DNA of 64,000 nt from Anaerostipes caccae L1-92 (lineage in GTDB: Bacteria > Bacillota > Clostridia > Lachnospirales > Lachnospiraceae), in contig NZ_AP023027.1 of NCBI RefSeq assembly GCF_014467075.1, forward strand, positions 333,001-397,000. The letters run 5' to 3'. This document shows, one piece after another, positions 43,836-52,521 of the stretch. Both the position numbers and the translations under genes were made by a program. The notes below the pieces were generated by a model, which was not told the DNA's origin, made no database searches, and saw only the letters and a list, made by a program, of their open reading frames with translations. Within the stretch, counting starts at the first letter, position 1. Every line of letters starts with the position of its first letter.

Positions 43836-44568
43836 ACTGTGGCCGGCAGCGGCGATTCTTGTGATTCTTGCTATGTGGCAGACTGCCAGCGGGACAGGGA
43901 TGGTTTCAAAATTTCTGCTTCCTTCGCCGGTGGATGTGGTCAGAGCATTTGTAAATGATTTTCCACTGCTGATGGCGAATGCGAGAGTGACCATACTTGA
44001 ATCGTTTATCGGTCTGCTGATGGGTGTTGTTATTGGTTTTTTAATGGCAGTGCTCATGGATCATTTCGATAAACTGTATAAGGCATTTTATCCGCTGATC
44101 GTGCTGACGCAGACGGTGCCCACGGTGGCCATTGCGCCGCTCCTTGTATTGTGGTTTGGATATGAAATGCTTCCAAAAGTAATTTTAATCGTTATCGTGA
44201 CGTTTTTTCCGATTACCGTGAGCCTGCTGGATGGTTTCCGCTCGGCGGACAAGGATACGATCAGTCTGATGCGTTCTATGGGTGCGTCAAAGCTGCAGAT
44301 ATTCCGGTATGTGAAATTTCCGGGATCTCTTAGTCAGTTTTTTGCCAGCCTGCGGATTTCAGCTTCCTATGCAGTTGTGGGAGCCGTCATTTCAGAATGG
44401 CTGGGTGGATTTGAAGGCCTGGGTGTCTATATGATCCGGGTTAAGAAAGGTTTTGCCTTTGACAAAATGTTTGCGGTGATCTTTATGATTTCTGCGATCA
44501 GTCTCCTGCTGATGTGGGCCGTGAATCTTCTGCAGAAAAAATGTATGCCGTGGGAGAACCGGGAATAG
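43792..44568 (+). CDS. ABC transporter permease for a thiamine precursor (ThiX-like)
   Basis: About 258 residues with six hydrophobic segments and the permease loop AADxDTISLMRSMGASKLQIFRYVKFPGS-like region (here SADKDTISLMRSMGASK). It belongs to the SsuC/TauC/ThiX permease group. The start is uncertain: ATG 43792 sits almost on the AAGGGG ribosome site, and TTG 43804 (MIKKLQN) has better spacing. Both overlap the previous gene. With the next two genes it forms a complete importer. Confidence 0.87.
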   Translation: MCLPLIKKLQNTTNKLWPAAAILVILAMWQTASGTGMVSKFLLPSPVDVVRAFVNDFPLLMANARVTILESFIGLLMGVVIGFLMAVLMDHFDKLYKAFYPLIVLTQTVPTVAIAPLLVLWFGYEMLPKVILIVIVTFFPITVSLLDGFRSADKDTISLMRSMGASKLQIFRYVKFPGSLSQFFASLRISASYAVVGAVISEWLGGFEGLGVYMIRVKKGFAFDKMFAVIFMISAISLLLMWAVNLLQKKCMPWENRE

Positions 44569-44596
44569 CCGAAAAAGTGAAAAGAGGATGATAATT

Positions 44597-45595
44597 ATGA
44601 AAAAGAGAATGTTAGCTGTATTACTTTCTGTGTTATTGATCACAGCAATGACTGGCTGCGGATCAAAGAAAGAAGAAGCCGGGGACGGAAAGCTTAAAAA
44701 GATTACATTTGTTTTGGACTGGACACCGAATACCAATCACACGGGTATTTACGTGGCAAAGGAAAAAGGATATTTTAAAGAAGCCGGACTGGATGTGGAA
44801 ATCGTACAGCCGCCGGAAGACGGAGCAGAAGTGCTTGTGGGCTCCGGGAAAGCACAGTTCGGTATTTCATTTCAGGATACGATGATGCCTGCTGTCGTTG
44901 GGGATGATGCTCTTCCGATTAAGGCTGTGGCAGCGGTTTTACAGCACAATACTTCTGGGATCGTATCCAGAAAGGGTGACGGAATCAAACGTCCGAAAGG
45001 GCTGGAAGGCAAAAAATACGCCACTTGGAATCAGGATATTGAAAAAGCGATCTTAAAACAGGTGGTAGAAAAAGATAAAGGGAATTTCAGCAAAGTAAAC
45101 ATGATTCCGAGCACTGTCACAGATGAGGTCTCTGCATTAAAGAGCAAAAAAGTGGATGCCATCTGGATTTACTATGGATGGGCAGGGATTGCTACGGAGG
45201 TGGCCGGACTTGATACAGACTACTTTGCGTTTAAAGATATTGATCCGGTCTTTGACTATTATACGCCGGTGATCATCGGGAACAGTGAATGGATGAAAAA
45301 GAATCCGGAAACGGCAAAAGCATTTTTGTCAGCCGCAAAAAAGGGCTATGAGTATGCCATTGAAGATCCCAAAGATGCAGGAGATATTCTCTGCGAAGCC
45401 TCGCCGGAACTGGATTCCAAAATGGTACAGGCCAGCCAGAAATATATGAAGGATCAGTATAAGGCTGAAGTGAAGCAATGGGGCTATATTAATCCAGAAA
45501 GGTGGAATGCATTTTATAACTGGATCAGTGAGAAAGGTCTTTCAAAAACAAAGATTCCGGAAAATACCGGATTTACCAATGACTACTTGGAGTAA
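44597..45595 (+). CDS. Lipoprotein substrate-binding protein, ThiY/THI5-like (hydroxymethylpyrimidine)
   Basis: 332 residues. A lipoprotein signal (KKRMLAVLLSVLLITAMTGC) leads to Cys anchoring at the membrane. The mature protein begins with TFVLDWTPNTNHTGIYVA, the diagnostic block of the NMT1/THI5/ThiY family, which binds hydroxymethylpyrimidine or formyl-amino precursors. TPP riboswitch control supports thiamine-precursor uptake. Start ATG 44597 is nine bases after AGAGG; ATG 44588 abuts the ribosome site and is less likely. Confidence 0.92.
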   Translation: MKKRMLAVLLSVLLITAMTGCGSKKEEAGDGKLKKITFVLDWTPNTNHTGIYVAKEKGYFKEAGLDVEIVQPPEDGAEVLVGSGKAQFGISFQDTMMPAVVGDDALPIKAVAAVLQHNTSGIVSRKGDGIKRPKGLEGKKYATWNQDIEKAILKQVVEKDKGNFSKVNMIPSTVTDEVSALKSKKVDAIWIYYGWAGIATEVAGLDTDYFAFKDIDPVFDYYTPVIIGNSEWMKKNPETAKAFLSAAKKGYEYAIEDPKDAGDILCEASPELDSKMVQASQKYMKDQYKAEVKQWGYINPERWNAFYNWISEKGLSKTKIPENTGFTNDYLE

Positions 45596-45600
45596 AGAAA

Positions 45601-46335
45601 ATGTCGGATTTGACTGTAACGGGTGTTACGCTTGCATATGAGAATACAAATATAATAGAAGACATTAATATAGAGCTGCATGACAATGAACTGGTCTGTC
45701 TGCTGGGTGCCAGCGGCGGAGGGAAGACGACTTTGTTTAATGTGATTTCCGGACTGAAAAAACCTGATCAGGGAAAAATCATGCTGGACGGCAGGGATAT
45801 TACGGGACAGCCGGGGAATATCAGTTATATGCTTCAGAAAGATCTGCTGCTCCCTTATCGGACAATCGAGGATAATGTAGCACTGCCGCTTTTGATTAAA
45901 GGTGAGAACAAAAAAGCTGCCCGTCAAAAAGCCGGGGAACTTTTTCAGGAGTTTGGCCTCGAAGGCACTCAGAAAAAGTATCCGAAACAGCTTTCGGGAG
46001 GTATGCGCCAGAGGGCTGCGCTTCTGAGGACCTATATGTTTTCTAAGAATGTGGCTTTGCTGGATGAACCTTTCAGTGCATTGGATACACTGACGAAAAG
46101 TGATATGCATCGGTGGTATTTGGATGTGATGGACAAGATCCATCTGTCTACACTGTTTATCACCCATGATATTGATGAAGCGATCCTGCTTTCAGACAGG
46201 ATTTATCTGCTGACCGGAAGACCCGGAAGGATTACGGAAGAAATTGTGATCCGGGAGCCTAAGCCCCGGAGAAAAGATTTTAATCTGACGGAAGAATTTC
46301 TGGAGTATAAGAAAGATATATTGAAAAAGCTTTAG
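45601..46335 (+). CDS. ABC transporter ATPase of the thiamine-precursor importer (ThiZ-like)
   Basis: 244 residues: Walker A LLGASGGGKTT, Q-loop YMLQKDLLLPYR, signature QLSGGMRQR, Walker B VALLDEPFSALD and H-loop FITHDIDEA. This is the nitrate/sulfonate/ThiZ class of ATPases. It starts five bases after the binding-protein gene and ends at a terminator. Intact; stop codon TAG. Confidence 0.92.
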   Translation: MSDLTVTGVTLAYENTNIIEDINIELHDNELVCLLGASGGGKTTLFNVISGLKKPDQGKIMLDGRDITGQPGNISYMLQKDLLLPYRTIEDNVALPLLIKGENKKAARQKAGELFQEFGLEGTQKKYPKQLSGGMRQRAALLRTYMFSKNVALLDEPFSALDTLTKSDMHRWYLDVMDKIHLSTLFITHDIDEAILLSDRIYLLTGRPGRITEEIVIREPKPRRKDFNLTEEFLEYKKDILKKL

Positions 46336-46360
46336 ACAGATATGATTATATTAATACAGG

Positions 46361-46403
46361 CCTTTGGAAAAAATTATATATTGTTTTCCAAGGGTCATTT
46401 TTT
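46361..46403 (+). terminator. Terminator of the thiamine-precursor operon
   Basis: CCTTTGGAAAA and TTTTCCAAGGG form 11 pairs (one G-U) around a 12-base loop, followed by TCATTTTTT. Confidence 0.82.
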
Positions 46404-46434
46404 ATAATTTTAATTAGAGGGATAACATATATAA

Positions 46435-46458
46435 ACGGGTGCACAGGGCTGCATCCGT
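46435..46458 (+). terminator. Possible second terminator-like hairpin
   Basis: ACGGGTGCA and TGCATCCGT form nine pairs (one G-T) with loop CAGGGC, followed by ATTTCATTTTTA. It lies between the thiamine operon terminator and the next promoter and may be a backup terminator. Confidence 0.45.
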
Positions 46459-46540
46459 ATTTCATTTTTAAAGAGAAAACTTGCTATCGGATTAAGGTTC
46501 CATTTTCAGTACAATATTTGCACAAAACAAGAAAAAAAGA

Positions 46541-46585
46541 GTGACAACAACTGCTATTTTCTGAAAAAACGAAAGAGAATATAAT
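46541..46585 (+). promoter_or_regulatory. Activator-type promoter of the PTS regulatory operon
   Basis: TATAAT at 46580-46585 has no good -35. A block starting at 46541, GTGACAACAACTGCTATTTT, matches 16 of 20 positions of a block upstream of the galactitol-type PTS operon, and in both cases the -10 box begins 39 bases after the block start. This suggests a shared activator site, probably for the PRD protein at 46893. Confidence 0.6.
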
Positions 46586-46625
46586 GAAAGCACAAATAAA
46601 ATTGAAACAATCAGGAGGAGCAGAC

Positions 46626-46886
46626 ATGTACGAAAAAGAAATGATCATTAAGAACAAAACAGGACTTCATGCCAGACCAGCAACGGATTTATCTACGTTA
46701 TGCCAAACTTATGAAAGTGATATAAAAATCAGGACAAATGATACGGAAATTGATTCCAAGAGTATTATCAGCATTTTGTCAGGAGGGATATGTAAAGGAA
46801 CAAAAATTAAACTTGTAATAAACGGAACAGATGAAAAAGAAGCAGGAGAGAAAATCAGTGAATTTATTGAAAATTTAAAGGAGTAG
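46626..46886 (+). CDS. HPr-family phosphocarrier protein
   Basis: 86 residues. The active site KNKTGLHARPA places the phosphorylatable His at position 15, as in canonical HPr; SKSIISIL corresponds to the regulatory Ser region, but the exact Ser46 context is changed. ATG 46626 follows AGGAGGAG; an upstream in-frame ATG at 46584 lies on the promoter. Located with a PRD regulator and an EI-like fragment rather than ptsI, it is probably a dedicated paralog and not the housekeeping ptsH. Confidence 0.9.
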   Translation: MYEKEMIIKNKTGLHARPATDLSTLCQTYESDIKIRTNDTEIDSKSIISILSGGICKGTKIKLVINGTDEKEAGEKISEFIENLKE

Positions 46887-46892
46887 ATTGCT

Positions 46893-48947
46893 TTGGAATT
46901 AAAAAGCAGACCGGCATATATTTTAAAAATTATACTAGAACAAAAAAACGGTTATACGGTTGACCGAATTATTGAGAAATTAAACATTACAAAGAGAACA
47001 TTTTACTATGATTTTGAACTGATCAATGACTGGCTTAAGAGCAGGGAATTAGGCAGGCTGGAGATACAGTCAAAAATTATCTGTGTCAAATCAAAGAAAA
47101 TTGAAATACTGGAAGCTGAGATGAGGAAGAACGGAAGCTACTATTATTCTGTACAAGAGAGAAGAATACTGGAACTCTTAATGATACTGCTGTCTGCTGA
47201 GGTTGTAACAATAGAGAAGATGCAGAACCTTTTTGATGTCAGCAAAAATACAATCTTAAAAGATATTAAAGAGTGGAAAAAAATTTTGGGTAACCAGAAT
47301 ATTTCTATAGCCAGTTCGATCAAGTTCGGATATGTACTCCAGGGAGAAGAATTTGCAATCAGAAAAATTGTGGGAAAGGAAATTAAGAAATTACAAAATT
47401 TTCAGCCTAAGGATATATTGAAAAAATGGATGCAGCAATCTTTGGTTACGATAACCGGAGAGGACTACGATTACCTGGAGATTGCCAGATGTCTGATAAA
47501 GCAGTATGAACAAGACGAAAATATCAAACTGGTTTTGGAAAATGAAGAACTGGAATGCAGCATGATCCTGATTTCCTGGATCAGAAGCATGGATGGCTAC
47601 ACGATGAATCTTCATACAGAAGAAAAAGTAACTTTAGTTGAAACAAAGCCGTATCAATCACTGAAACAGAGTTTTGAAAAATTAAAAGTTTATAACTTAG
47701 AAATTCCTGAATCGGAAATATATTATATTGCAACTCTCTTGTTAGGGATAAAGGTTGCACAGTTTGTTTCCCAGGATCAGGAAGATCTGTACATATCTAA
47801 TTTTACAAAAGCGCTGGTTGTAAATTTTGAACGGATTGCCTGTATTTCTTTTGATAATAAAGACCGCTTAATGACAAGGTTAAAAGGGCATATCAGACCA
47901 TTGTATTATAGATTGAAATATGGAGTGCAATCGACAAATCCCCTGGTTCAGGATGTCATGAGAATGTATCCCGAAATATATGATTTCACTGGGAGAGCCG
48001 TGAGGGAGATGAAAGATGATCTTGCCAAAATGTTAACATCAGATGAGATTGCATACTTAACAATCTATTTTATAAGCGATGAGAAGTATCAGACAATTCA
48101 AAAGAAAAGCAATGTCTCTAAGGTCTTAGTACTCTGCGCAGATGGAATGGCAACCTCAACTTTAGTAAAAGAACAGCTGAAAACACTGTTTGGCAGCACC
48201 GCCGACATTAAATTGGGCATTATTTCTGAGGCTAAAAAATATAATTTGGACGATTTTGCGCTGATCATTTCCACGGGATATTCAGAGCTGCTGGCACACC
48301 GGAAAAATATTGTGTTTACCAATGTTATTTTGGAGGATTCTGATAAGAAAAAAATCATCCAGGTCATGAATCAGTGCGGGGTCATCGGTGAGTATAACAA
48401 AACAATTCAAAGGATCATATCGGCGGCCGTTCAGAGTACAAATGGCATTGTTGATGAAAATGAACTATATTTTGATGTGCTGCGGATATTATTTGAATCT
48501 GATAACAGAAAGATAGACAAAAAATTAAATTCTATTGCAAATTATATTCAAAATCAAAGATACAGCGTACTGCCTGCACGCAGCACCAAAGAAGAGCTGC
48601 TCATGCAGGGATGCCAGAAAGCGGTTGGCGAAAAAGCGTGGAAGCGTCTGTATAACAGATTATGCAATATGATGAACCATAACAAAATCAAATTTTATGA
48701 AATTTCTCAGGATGTCGTAATACTCCATTGTCCTATGCGCGGAGATTTAAATGTAGAAATAAATTATGAAATTGTTGTTTCAGAAGAAAGAATCAAAATA
48801 TCTGAAGAGATAAAAGGAAAGATATTCATCTTCTTTGTGACCGTAGATCAGAATACACATTTTCCTGTGCTGGAAGGTATTTATCGTTACTGTGAGAGTG
48901 AAAAGGGGAAAAGTTTTATAGTTGACATGAAAGGAGTTAAGAAATGA
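46893..48947 (+). CDS. PRD-containing transcriptional regulator (MtlR/LicR type) with EIIB-like domain
   Basis: 684 residues. Two N-terminal helix-turn-helix units (IIEKLNITKRTFYYDFELIN; MQNLFDVSKNTILKDIKEW), a PRD-like region, then a clear PRD (HIRPLYYRLKYGVQSTNPLV, with DEIAYLTIYF where the second conserved His is Tyr), an EIIB-like domain with Cys415 in VLCADGMATST, and a C-terminal region resembling a degenerate EIIA. Such proteins are DNA-binding activators controlled by PTS phosphorylation. Start is TTG 46893 with AAAGGAG overlapping the HPr stop. Probable activator of its own operon and of the galactitol-type PTS operon. Confidence 0.88.
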   Translation: MELKSRPAYILKIILEQKNGYTVDRIIEKLNITKRTFYYDFELINDWLKSRELGRLEIQSKIICVKSKKIEILEAEMRKNGSYYYSVQERRILELLMILLSAEVVTIEKMQNLFDVSKNTILKDIKEWKKILGNQNISIASSIKFGYVLQGEEFAIRKIVGKEIKKLQNFQPKDILKKWMQQSLVTITGEDYDYLEIARCLIKQYEQDENIKLVLENEELECSMILISWIRSMDGYTMNLHTEEKVTLVETKPYQSLKQSFEKLKVYNLEIPESEIYYIATLLLGIKVAQFVSQDQEDLYISNFTKALVVNFERIACISFDNKDRLMTRLKGHIRPLYYRLKYGVQSTNPLVQDVMRMYPEIYDFTGRAVREMKDDLAKMLTSDEIAYLTIYFISDEKYQTIQKKSNVSKVLVLCADGMATSTLVKEQLKTLFGSTADIKLGIISEAKKYNLDDFALIISTGYSELLAHRKNIVFTNVILEDSDKKKIIQVMNQCGVIGEYNKTIQRIISAAVQSTNGIVDENELYFDVLRILFESDNRKIDKKLNSIANYIQNQRYSVLPARSTKEELLMQGCQKAVGEKAWKRLYNRLCNMMNHNKIKFYEISQDVVILHCPMRGDLNVEINYEIVVSEERIKISEEIKGKIFIFFVTVDQNTHFPVLEGIYRYCESEKGKSFIVDMKGVKK

Positions 48948-49669
48948 AAAAACGGAAAGGAACCGGAGGTGCTGAAGGAAAAGCTGCTGGCACCATTCTG
49001 GTTTTAAACAATTTGGCTTTTGAAGCGAGAGCTGAAAAGTCTGAAGATGCAGAATATGAAATCAGCCGTTTTGAAACGGTAAGAAAAGAATACAAGGAGG
49101 AGCTGAAGCAACTGTATAGAGAGGCAGAGATTTCAGCAGGAGAAGAGCCTGCAAACATTTTTCTGGCTTATATTGAAATGGTAAATGACGATGCTTTTTT
49201 TGGGAAAATTATCAGGAGGATACAAAATGAAAAATTGAACCTGGTTTATGTTTTAGAAGAGGAGAAAAAAGCGGCGGCTGTAATATTTCAAAGTATGGAT
49301 GATCCATATATGCGGGAGAGGGGGACCGACATCGAAAATGTGTGTGATGCTTTGATCAGGAAGATGGAAGGATTAAATTCCCCAATGGATGAAGTTTCAA
49401 AAACAAAAGAGGATATTGTAATTGTCGCGGCGGATCTGACGCCGGAAGACATCATCAGGATGGACACAGCACATGTAAAAGGGTTTGTAACTGAAAGAGG
49501 AGGGAACACATCTCATACAGTGATCCTTGCAAAAGCATTAGGGATACCGGCTGTTGTGGGTGTGAAAAATATATTGGAGGAAGCCGGTTCTAAAACTAAT
49601 ATTTATATGGATGGCGGGGAAGGTACAATAATTTTAGAACCGGACCAGGAGGTATCAGACATCCTTTGA
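48944..49669 (+). CDS. Stand-alone N-terminal domain of PTS enzyme I
   Basis: 241 residues against about 570 for enzyme I. It has the swivelling phospho-His domain (GFVTERGGNTSHTVILAKAL, His191) and the helical HPr-binding insertion (PANIFLAYIEMVNDDAFF), but the C-terminal PEP-binding barrel is absent and a normal stop follows. It could exchange phosphate with the HPr paralog but cannot use PEP alone. DhaM carries a similar truncated EI domain. The start overlaps the regulator stop by four bases (ATGA). Not a frameshift: the next gene has its own ribosome site and unrelated sequence. Confidence 0.88.
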   Translation: MKKRKGTGGAEGKAAGTILVLNNLAFEARAEKSEDAEYEISRFETVRKEYKEELKQLYREAEISAGEEPANIFLAYIEMVNDDAFFGKIIRRIQNEKLNLVYVLEEEKKAAAVIFQSMDDPYMRERGTDIENVCDALIRKMEGLNSPMDEVSKTKEDIVIVAADLTPEDIIRMDTAHVKGFVTERGGNTSHTVILAKALGIPAVVGVKNILEEAGSKTNIYMDGGEGTIILEPDQEVSDIL

Positions 49670-49681
49670 AAGGAGGTTTCT

Positions 49682-50089
49682 ATGGAAAAAAGGTGCATAT
49701 ACTGTGGGCAGCCAATCACTAAAAAGCCGGCAGCTGTTTGGCTGAAAAGGGAAAAAGAAGAAGTCCAGTGCTGTAGTATGGACTGTTATAACAAAACGTC
49801 CAGATTTATTAAATGGGATCAAGCGTCAAGGCTCAAAGCATATGTCATTATTGGAATATGTGCTGCTGTTAATTTAATAAGCATTGGTTTCTCAATGGAA
49901 GGCTGGTGGACACATATACCGTTAGTTGTCATAGGGATGTGTTTATGTAAGTGGCCTCTGGTATTTATGCATTTTCATAACTATGAAAAATTCGGAATCC
50001 CCAAAACACTCAGGTATGTCCGTTTTGCCGCAGGGGCGCTTATTGTGTTCGGAGCAGCCATTACGGTATGGGATATATTTTTCTTATAA
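49682..50089 (+). CDS. Small membrane protein with N-terminal zinc-ribbon-like Cys motif
   Basis: 135 residues. CIYCGQPI and CCSMDC near the N terminus could bind zinc; three hydrophobic stretches follow (about 59-75, 79-97, 112-132). I do not recognise a family. It lies 12 bases after the EI-like gene behind GGAGG, so it belongs to the PTS regulatory operon; it may anchor or sense, but nothing shows this. Confidence 0.65.
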   Translation: MEKRCIYCGQPITKKPAAVWLKREKEEVQCCSMDCYNKTSRFIKWDQASRLKAYVIIGICAAVNLISIGFSMEGWWTHIPLVVIGMCLCKWPLVFMHFHNYEKFGIPKTLRYVRFAAGALIVFGAAITVWDIFFL

Positions 50090-50126
50090 AACAGGTATAA
50101 AAAATGTAAAACCGGCGAAATAAAAA

Positions 50127-50171
50127 GTGAAAGAAACTGCTCTTTTTGATAAAAAACATCGGTGTTATAGT
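50127..50171 (+). promoter_or_regulatory. Activator-type promoter of the galactitol-type PTS operon
   Basis: GTGAAAGAAACTGCTCTTTT begins at 50127 and TATAGT at 50166, the same 39-base offset as in the promoter at 46541-46585. Matching block: 16 of 20 positions. The -35 is poor in both, as expected for an activated promoter. Confidence 0.6.
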
Positions 50172-50186
50172 GTATTTAGAAATTAA

Positions 50187-50198
50187 GTTATCGATAAC
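50187..50198 (+). promoter_or_regulatory. Perfect 12-bp palindrome downstream of the promoter
   Basis: GTTATCGATAAC, a perfect palindrome about 16 bases after the -10 box and 43 bases before the EIIA start. It could be a repressor operator in the 5' leader; the binding protein is unknown. Confidence 0.45.
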
Positions 50199-50241
50199 CA
50201 AATATTCTATAAAAGTCTAAAAAAGAAAGAGGTGACCATTT

Positions 50242-50697
50242 TTGAAACTGCTAGATGAAGAACTTGTAGTTATGGATGCAGAAGTTAAAACGGCAGAAGA
50301 CTGCATTCGGCTCGGCGGAACGATTTTTTATGAAAAAGGGTATGTAAAAGAAGGATATACACAAGCTGTGATAGACCGGGAGAAAGTATATCCCACCGGT
50401 TTGCCCGGAAAAGGAGTTGCGATTGCGATTCCCCATACAAATAATACATATGTAAATAAACCGGCGGTAGGTGTCATCATACCCAGAGAACCTGTAAGAT
50501 TTTGTGCAATGGGAACAAAAGATGTGTGGCTGGATTGTGAAGTGATCATTCCTCTGGTGATCAAAGACTCAGATATGCAGATCAGTATGCTGAAGCAGAT
50601 GATGAAGATCATTCAAGACGGAGAGCTGTTGAAGAAAATCAGGGATTCTAAAGACAGATCAGAAATCCTGGATTGTTTAAAAATTTTAGAAGATTAG
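50242..50697 (+). CDS. PTS EIIA, fructose/galactitol type
   Basis: 151 residues. The phosphorylation site is His65 in AIAIPHTN, and TGLPGKGVAIAIPH is the family block. It receives phosphate from HPr and passes it to EIIB. TTG start at 50242 behind AAAGAGGTGA. First gene of the PTS operon. Confidence 0.92.
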   Translation: MKLLDEELVVMDAEVKTAEDCIRLGGTIFYEKGYVKEGYTQAVIDREKVYPTGLPGKGVAIAIPHTNNTYVNKPAVGVIIPREPVRFCAMGTKDVWLDCEVIIPLVIKDSDMQISMLKQMMKIIQDGELLKKIRDSKDRSEILDCLKILED

Positions 50698-50712
50698 AAA
50701 GGAAGAGAAATT

Positions 50713-51012
50713 ATGAGAGCAATAAAAGTATTATCAGTGTGCGGTTCGGGAACGGTGAGCTCAGCAATGCTTTCTTCAAAATTAGCAGATATATTTGAGG
50801 AAAAAGGATATGAGATGGAAGCTACGGAAGTGAGTCCCGGAGGTGTTCCGGGTGCCATGCAGGGAGGCGGTTATGACTTGATCGTTTACACAAGCCCTGT
50901 GGAAGGAAACTACGGGGTTCCCATTTTGAATGCCACAGGTTTCCTTGTGGGCATTAATGAAGAGGAATTTATTGAAGAATTAATGCAGGAGGTAGAGAAT
51001 CTGGAACTGTAG
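50713..51012 (+). CDS. PTS EIIB, galactitol type
   Basis: 99 residues with the phosphocysteine loop VLSVCGSGTVSS (Cys10) as in GatB-like proteins. It transfers phosphate to the sugar during import by the following EIIC. GGAAGAG precedes the ATG. Confidence 0.92.
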   Translation: MRAIKVLSVCGSGTVSSAMLSSKLADIFEEKGYEMEATEVSPGGVPGAMQGGGYDLIVYTSPVEGNYGVPILNATGFLVGINEEEFIEELMQEVENLEL

Positions 51013-51053
51013 CTTTGAAAAGCGGGAAAACATTCATACGAGGAGGTTGAAAT

Positions 51054-52481
51054 ATGTGGGATACACTGAAACTGTTTTTTGATACATTCGGAAACTATAT
51101 AACAGTGCCGATTATCATCTTTATTATTTGTTTAATATTCAAAGCGCCGGTAAAAAAGGCTTTTATGTCTGCTGTGCTGATCGGTGTCGGTTTGAAAGGT
51201 ATGGCGTTTATAACCAGTGCGTTTGGCAGCGTATTATCAGCATTAGTGACAAAACTGATTGAACAGACTGGAATCAATCTGCCGGCGCTGGATGTAGGGT
51301 GGCAGGCCGTTGCTTCGGTGGCTTATTCGACAGACATCGGAATGATGTTTATCGGAGTCGGGCTGATCTTCCAGATTGTAATCTTCCTTGTAAAAATTAC
51401 AGATATTTTTCAGCCGTCGGATCTTTGGAATAATTACTCAATCATCGTATGGGGATCGCTGTTATACCAGATCAAAGGAAATCTTGTGATATCATTTGTT
51501 CTTATGCTTTTTGTCAATTTGGTTGTCTTGCTGCTTGCGGAGATTGTTCAAAAGAGATGGTCAACATACTACCACTATCCAGGCTGTGCAATGATAGCAC
51601 CTCATCACATGGGGGATGTACCGCTGTATTTAGTCTTAGACTTTATACTCGGGAAATTAGGAGCAGATAAAATTAATTTAAGACCAGACGCGATCAAGAA
51701 GAAAATCGGATTCCTGGGTGAACCAATGTATGTAGGCTTGATCGTGGGCCTGATCCTCGGAATTGTCGGAAATATCTCTACTTTAAATGAGATGACTTCA
51801 TGGGGACAGGTTGCAGATGTTGCAGTCACCTGTTCAGCGGTAATGGCAATCTTCCCTAAAATTGCGGGATTGTTTGCCTCAGGATTTACGGTCATTACGG
51901 ATTACTCAAGAAAGACATTAAAGAAATCAAAGTATGGAAAGGACCGGGAGTTTATCATCGCAGTAAATGATGCATTGGGATATGGAGAAGCGGCTACATT
52001 GACAACAGGCCTGTTAGTTATCCCGGTCGCCCTTCTGTTAGCCTTCATTTTGCCTGGAAATATCGTTCTTCCGGTGATGGTTTTACCTTCTCTTCCATAT
52101 ATGGTAGAAGTACCGGTATCTCTGTCAAACGGCAACATCTTTAAATCCTGGATTGCAGCCTGCATTGTGTTCTGCGCAAAGCTGTTAATGGCATCCTCCT
52201 GGGCAGCTGTATTTACTGAGATCGCAGTAAATGCCGGATATGAAGTGACTGCAGGAACCGTTTTAATTATCGGATTTATCTTGTCAAACTGTACGGCAGG
52301 ACTTATTACATACGCATTCCTAACCATGAACCCAATCATTATTGGACTGGTTATAGCTGTCTATCTTTTGTGCTTCGTATTATTTAAGAAGAATAAACAA
52401 AAAGTATGGGATTATTTAGAACACAATGCGATGGGAGGAGCACAGGCAGCCGCAGGAACATCGGGCGGAGAAACTGCATAA
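51054..52481 (+). CDS. PTS EIIC, galactitol (GatC) family permease
   Basis: 475 residues with about 10-12 hydrophobic segments. TVPIIIFIICLIFKAPVKKA near the N terminus and the cytosolic stretch YHYPGCAMIAPHHMGD are typical of GatC-like permeases. It carries the sugar or alditol across the membrane while EIIB phosphorylates it. The exact substrate cannot be told; GatC relatives also move xylitol, ribitol-like and other polyols. Confidence 0.92.
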   Translation: MWDTLKLFFDTFGNYITVPIIIFIICLIFKAPVKKAFMSAVLIGVGLKGMAFITSAFGSVLSALVTKLIEQTGINLPALDVGWQAVASVAYSTDIGMMFIGVGLIFQIVIFLVKITDIFQPSDLWNNYSIIVWGSLLYQIKGNLVISFVLMLFVNLVVLLLAEIVQKRWSTYYHYPGCAMIAPHHMGDVPLYLVLDFILGKLGADKINLRPDAIKKKIGFLGEPMYVGLIVGLILGIVGNISTLNEMTSWGQVADVAVTCSAVMAIFPKIAGLFASGFTVITDYSRKTLKKSKYGKDREFIIAVNDALGYGEAATLTTGLLVIPVALLLAFILPGNIVLPVMVLPSLPYMVEVPVSLSNGNIFKSWIAACIVFCAKLLMASSWAAVFTEIAVNAGYEVTAGTVLIIGFILSNCTAGLITYAFLTMNPIIIGLVIAVYLLCFVLFKKNKQKVWDYLEHNAMGGAQAAAGTSGGETA

Positions 52482-52521
52482 GACCCAGTGTGAAAGATAG
52501 TTTGAAACGAAAGGGGAAATT

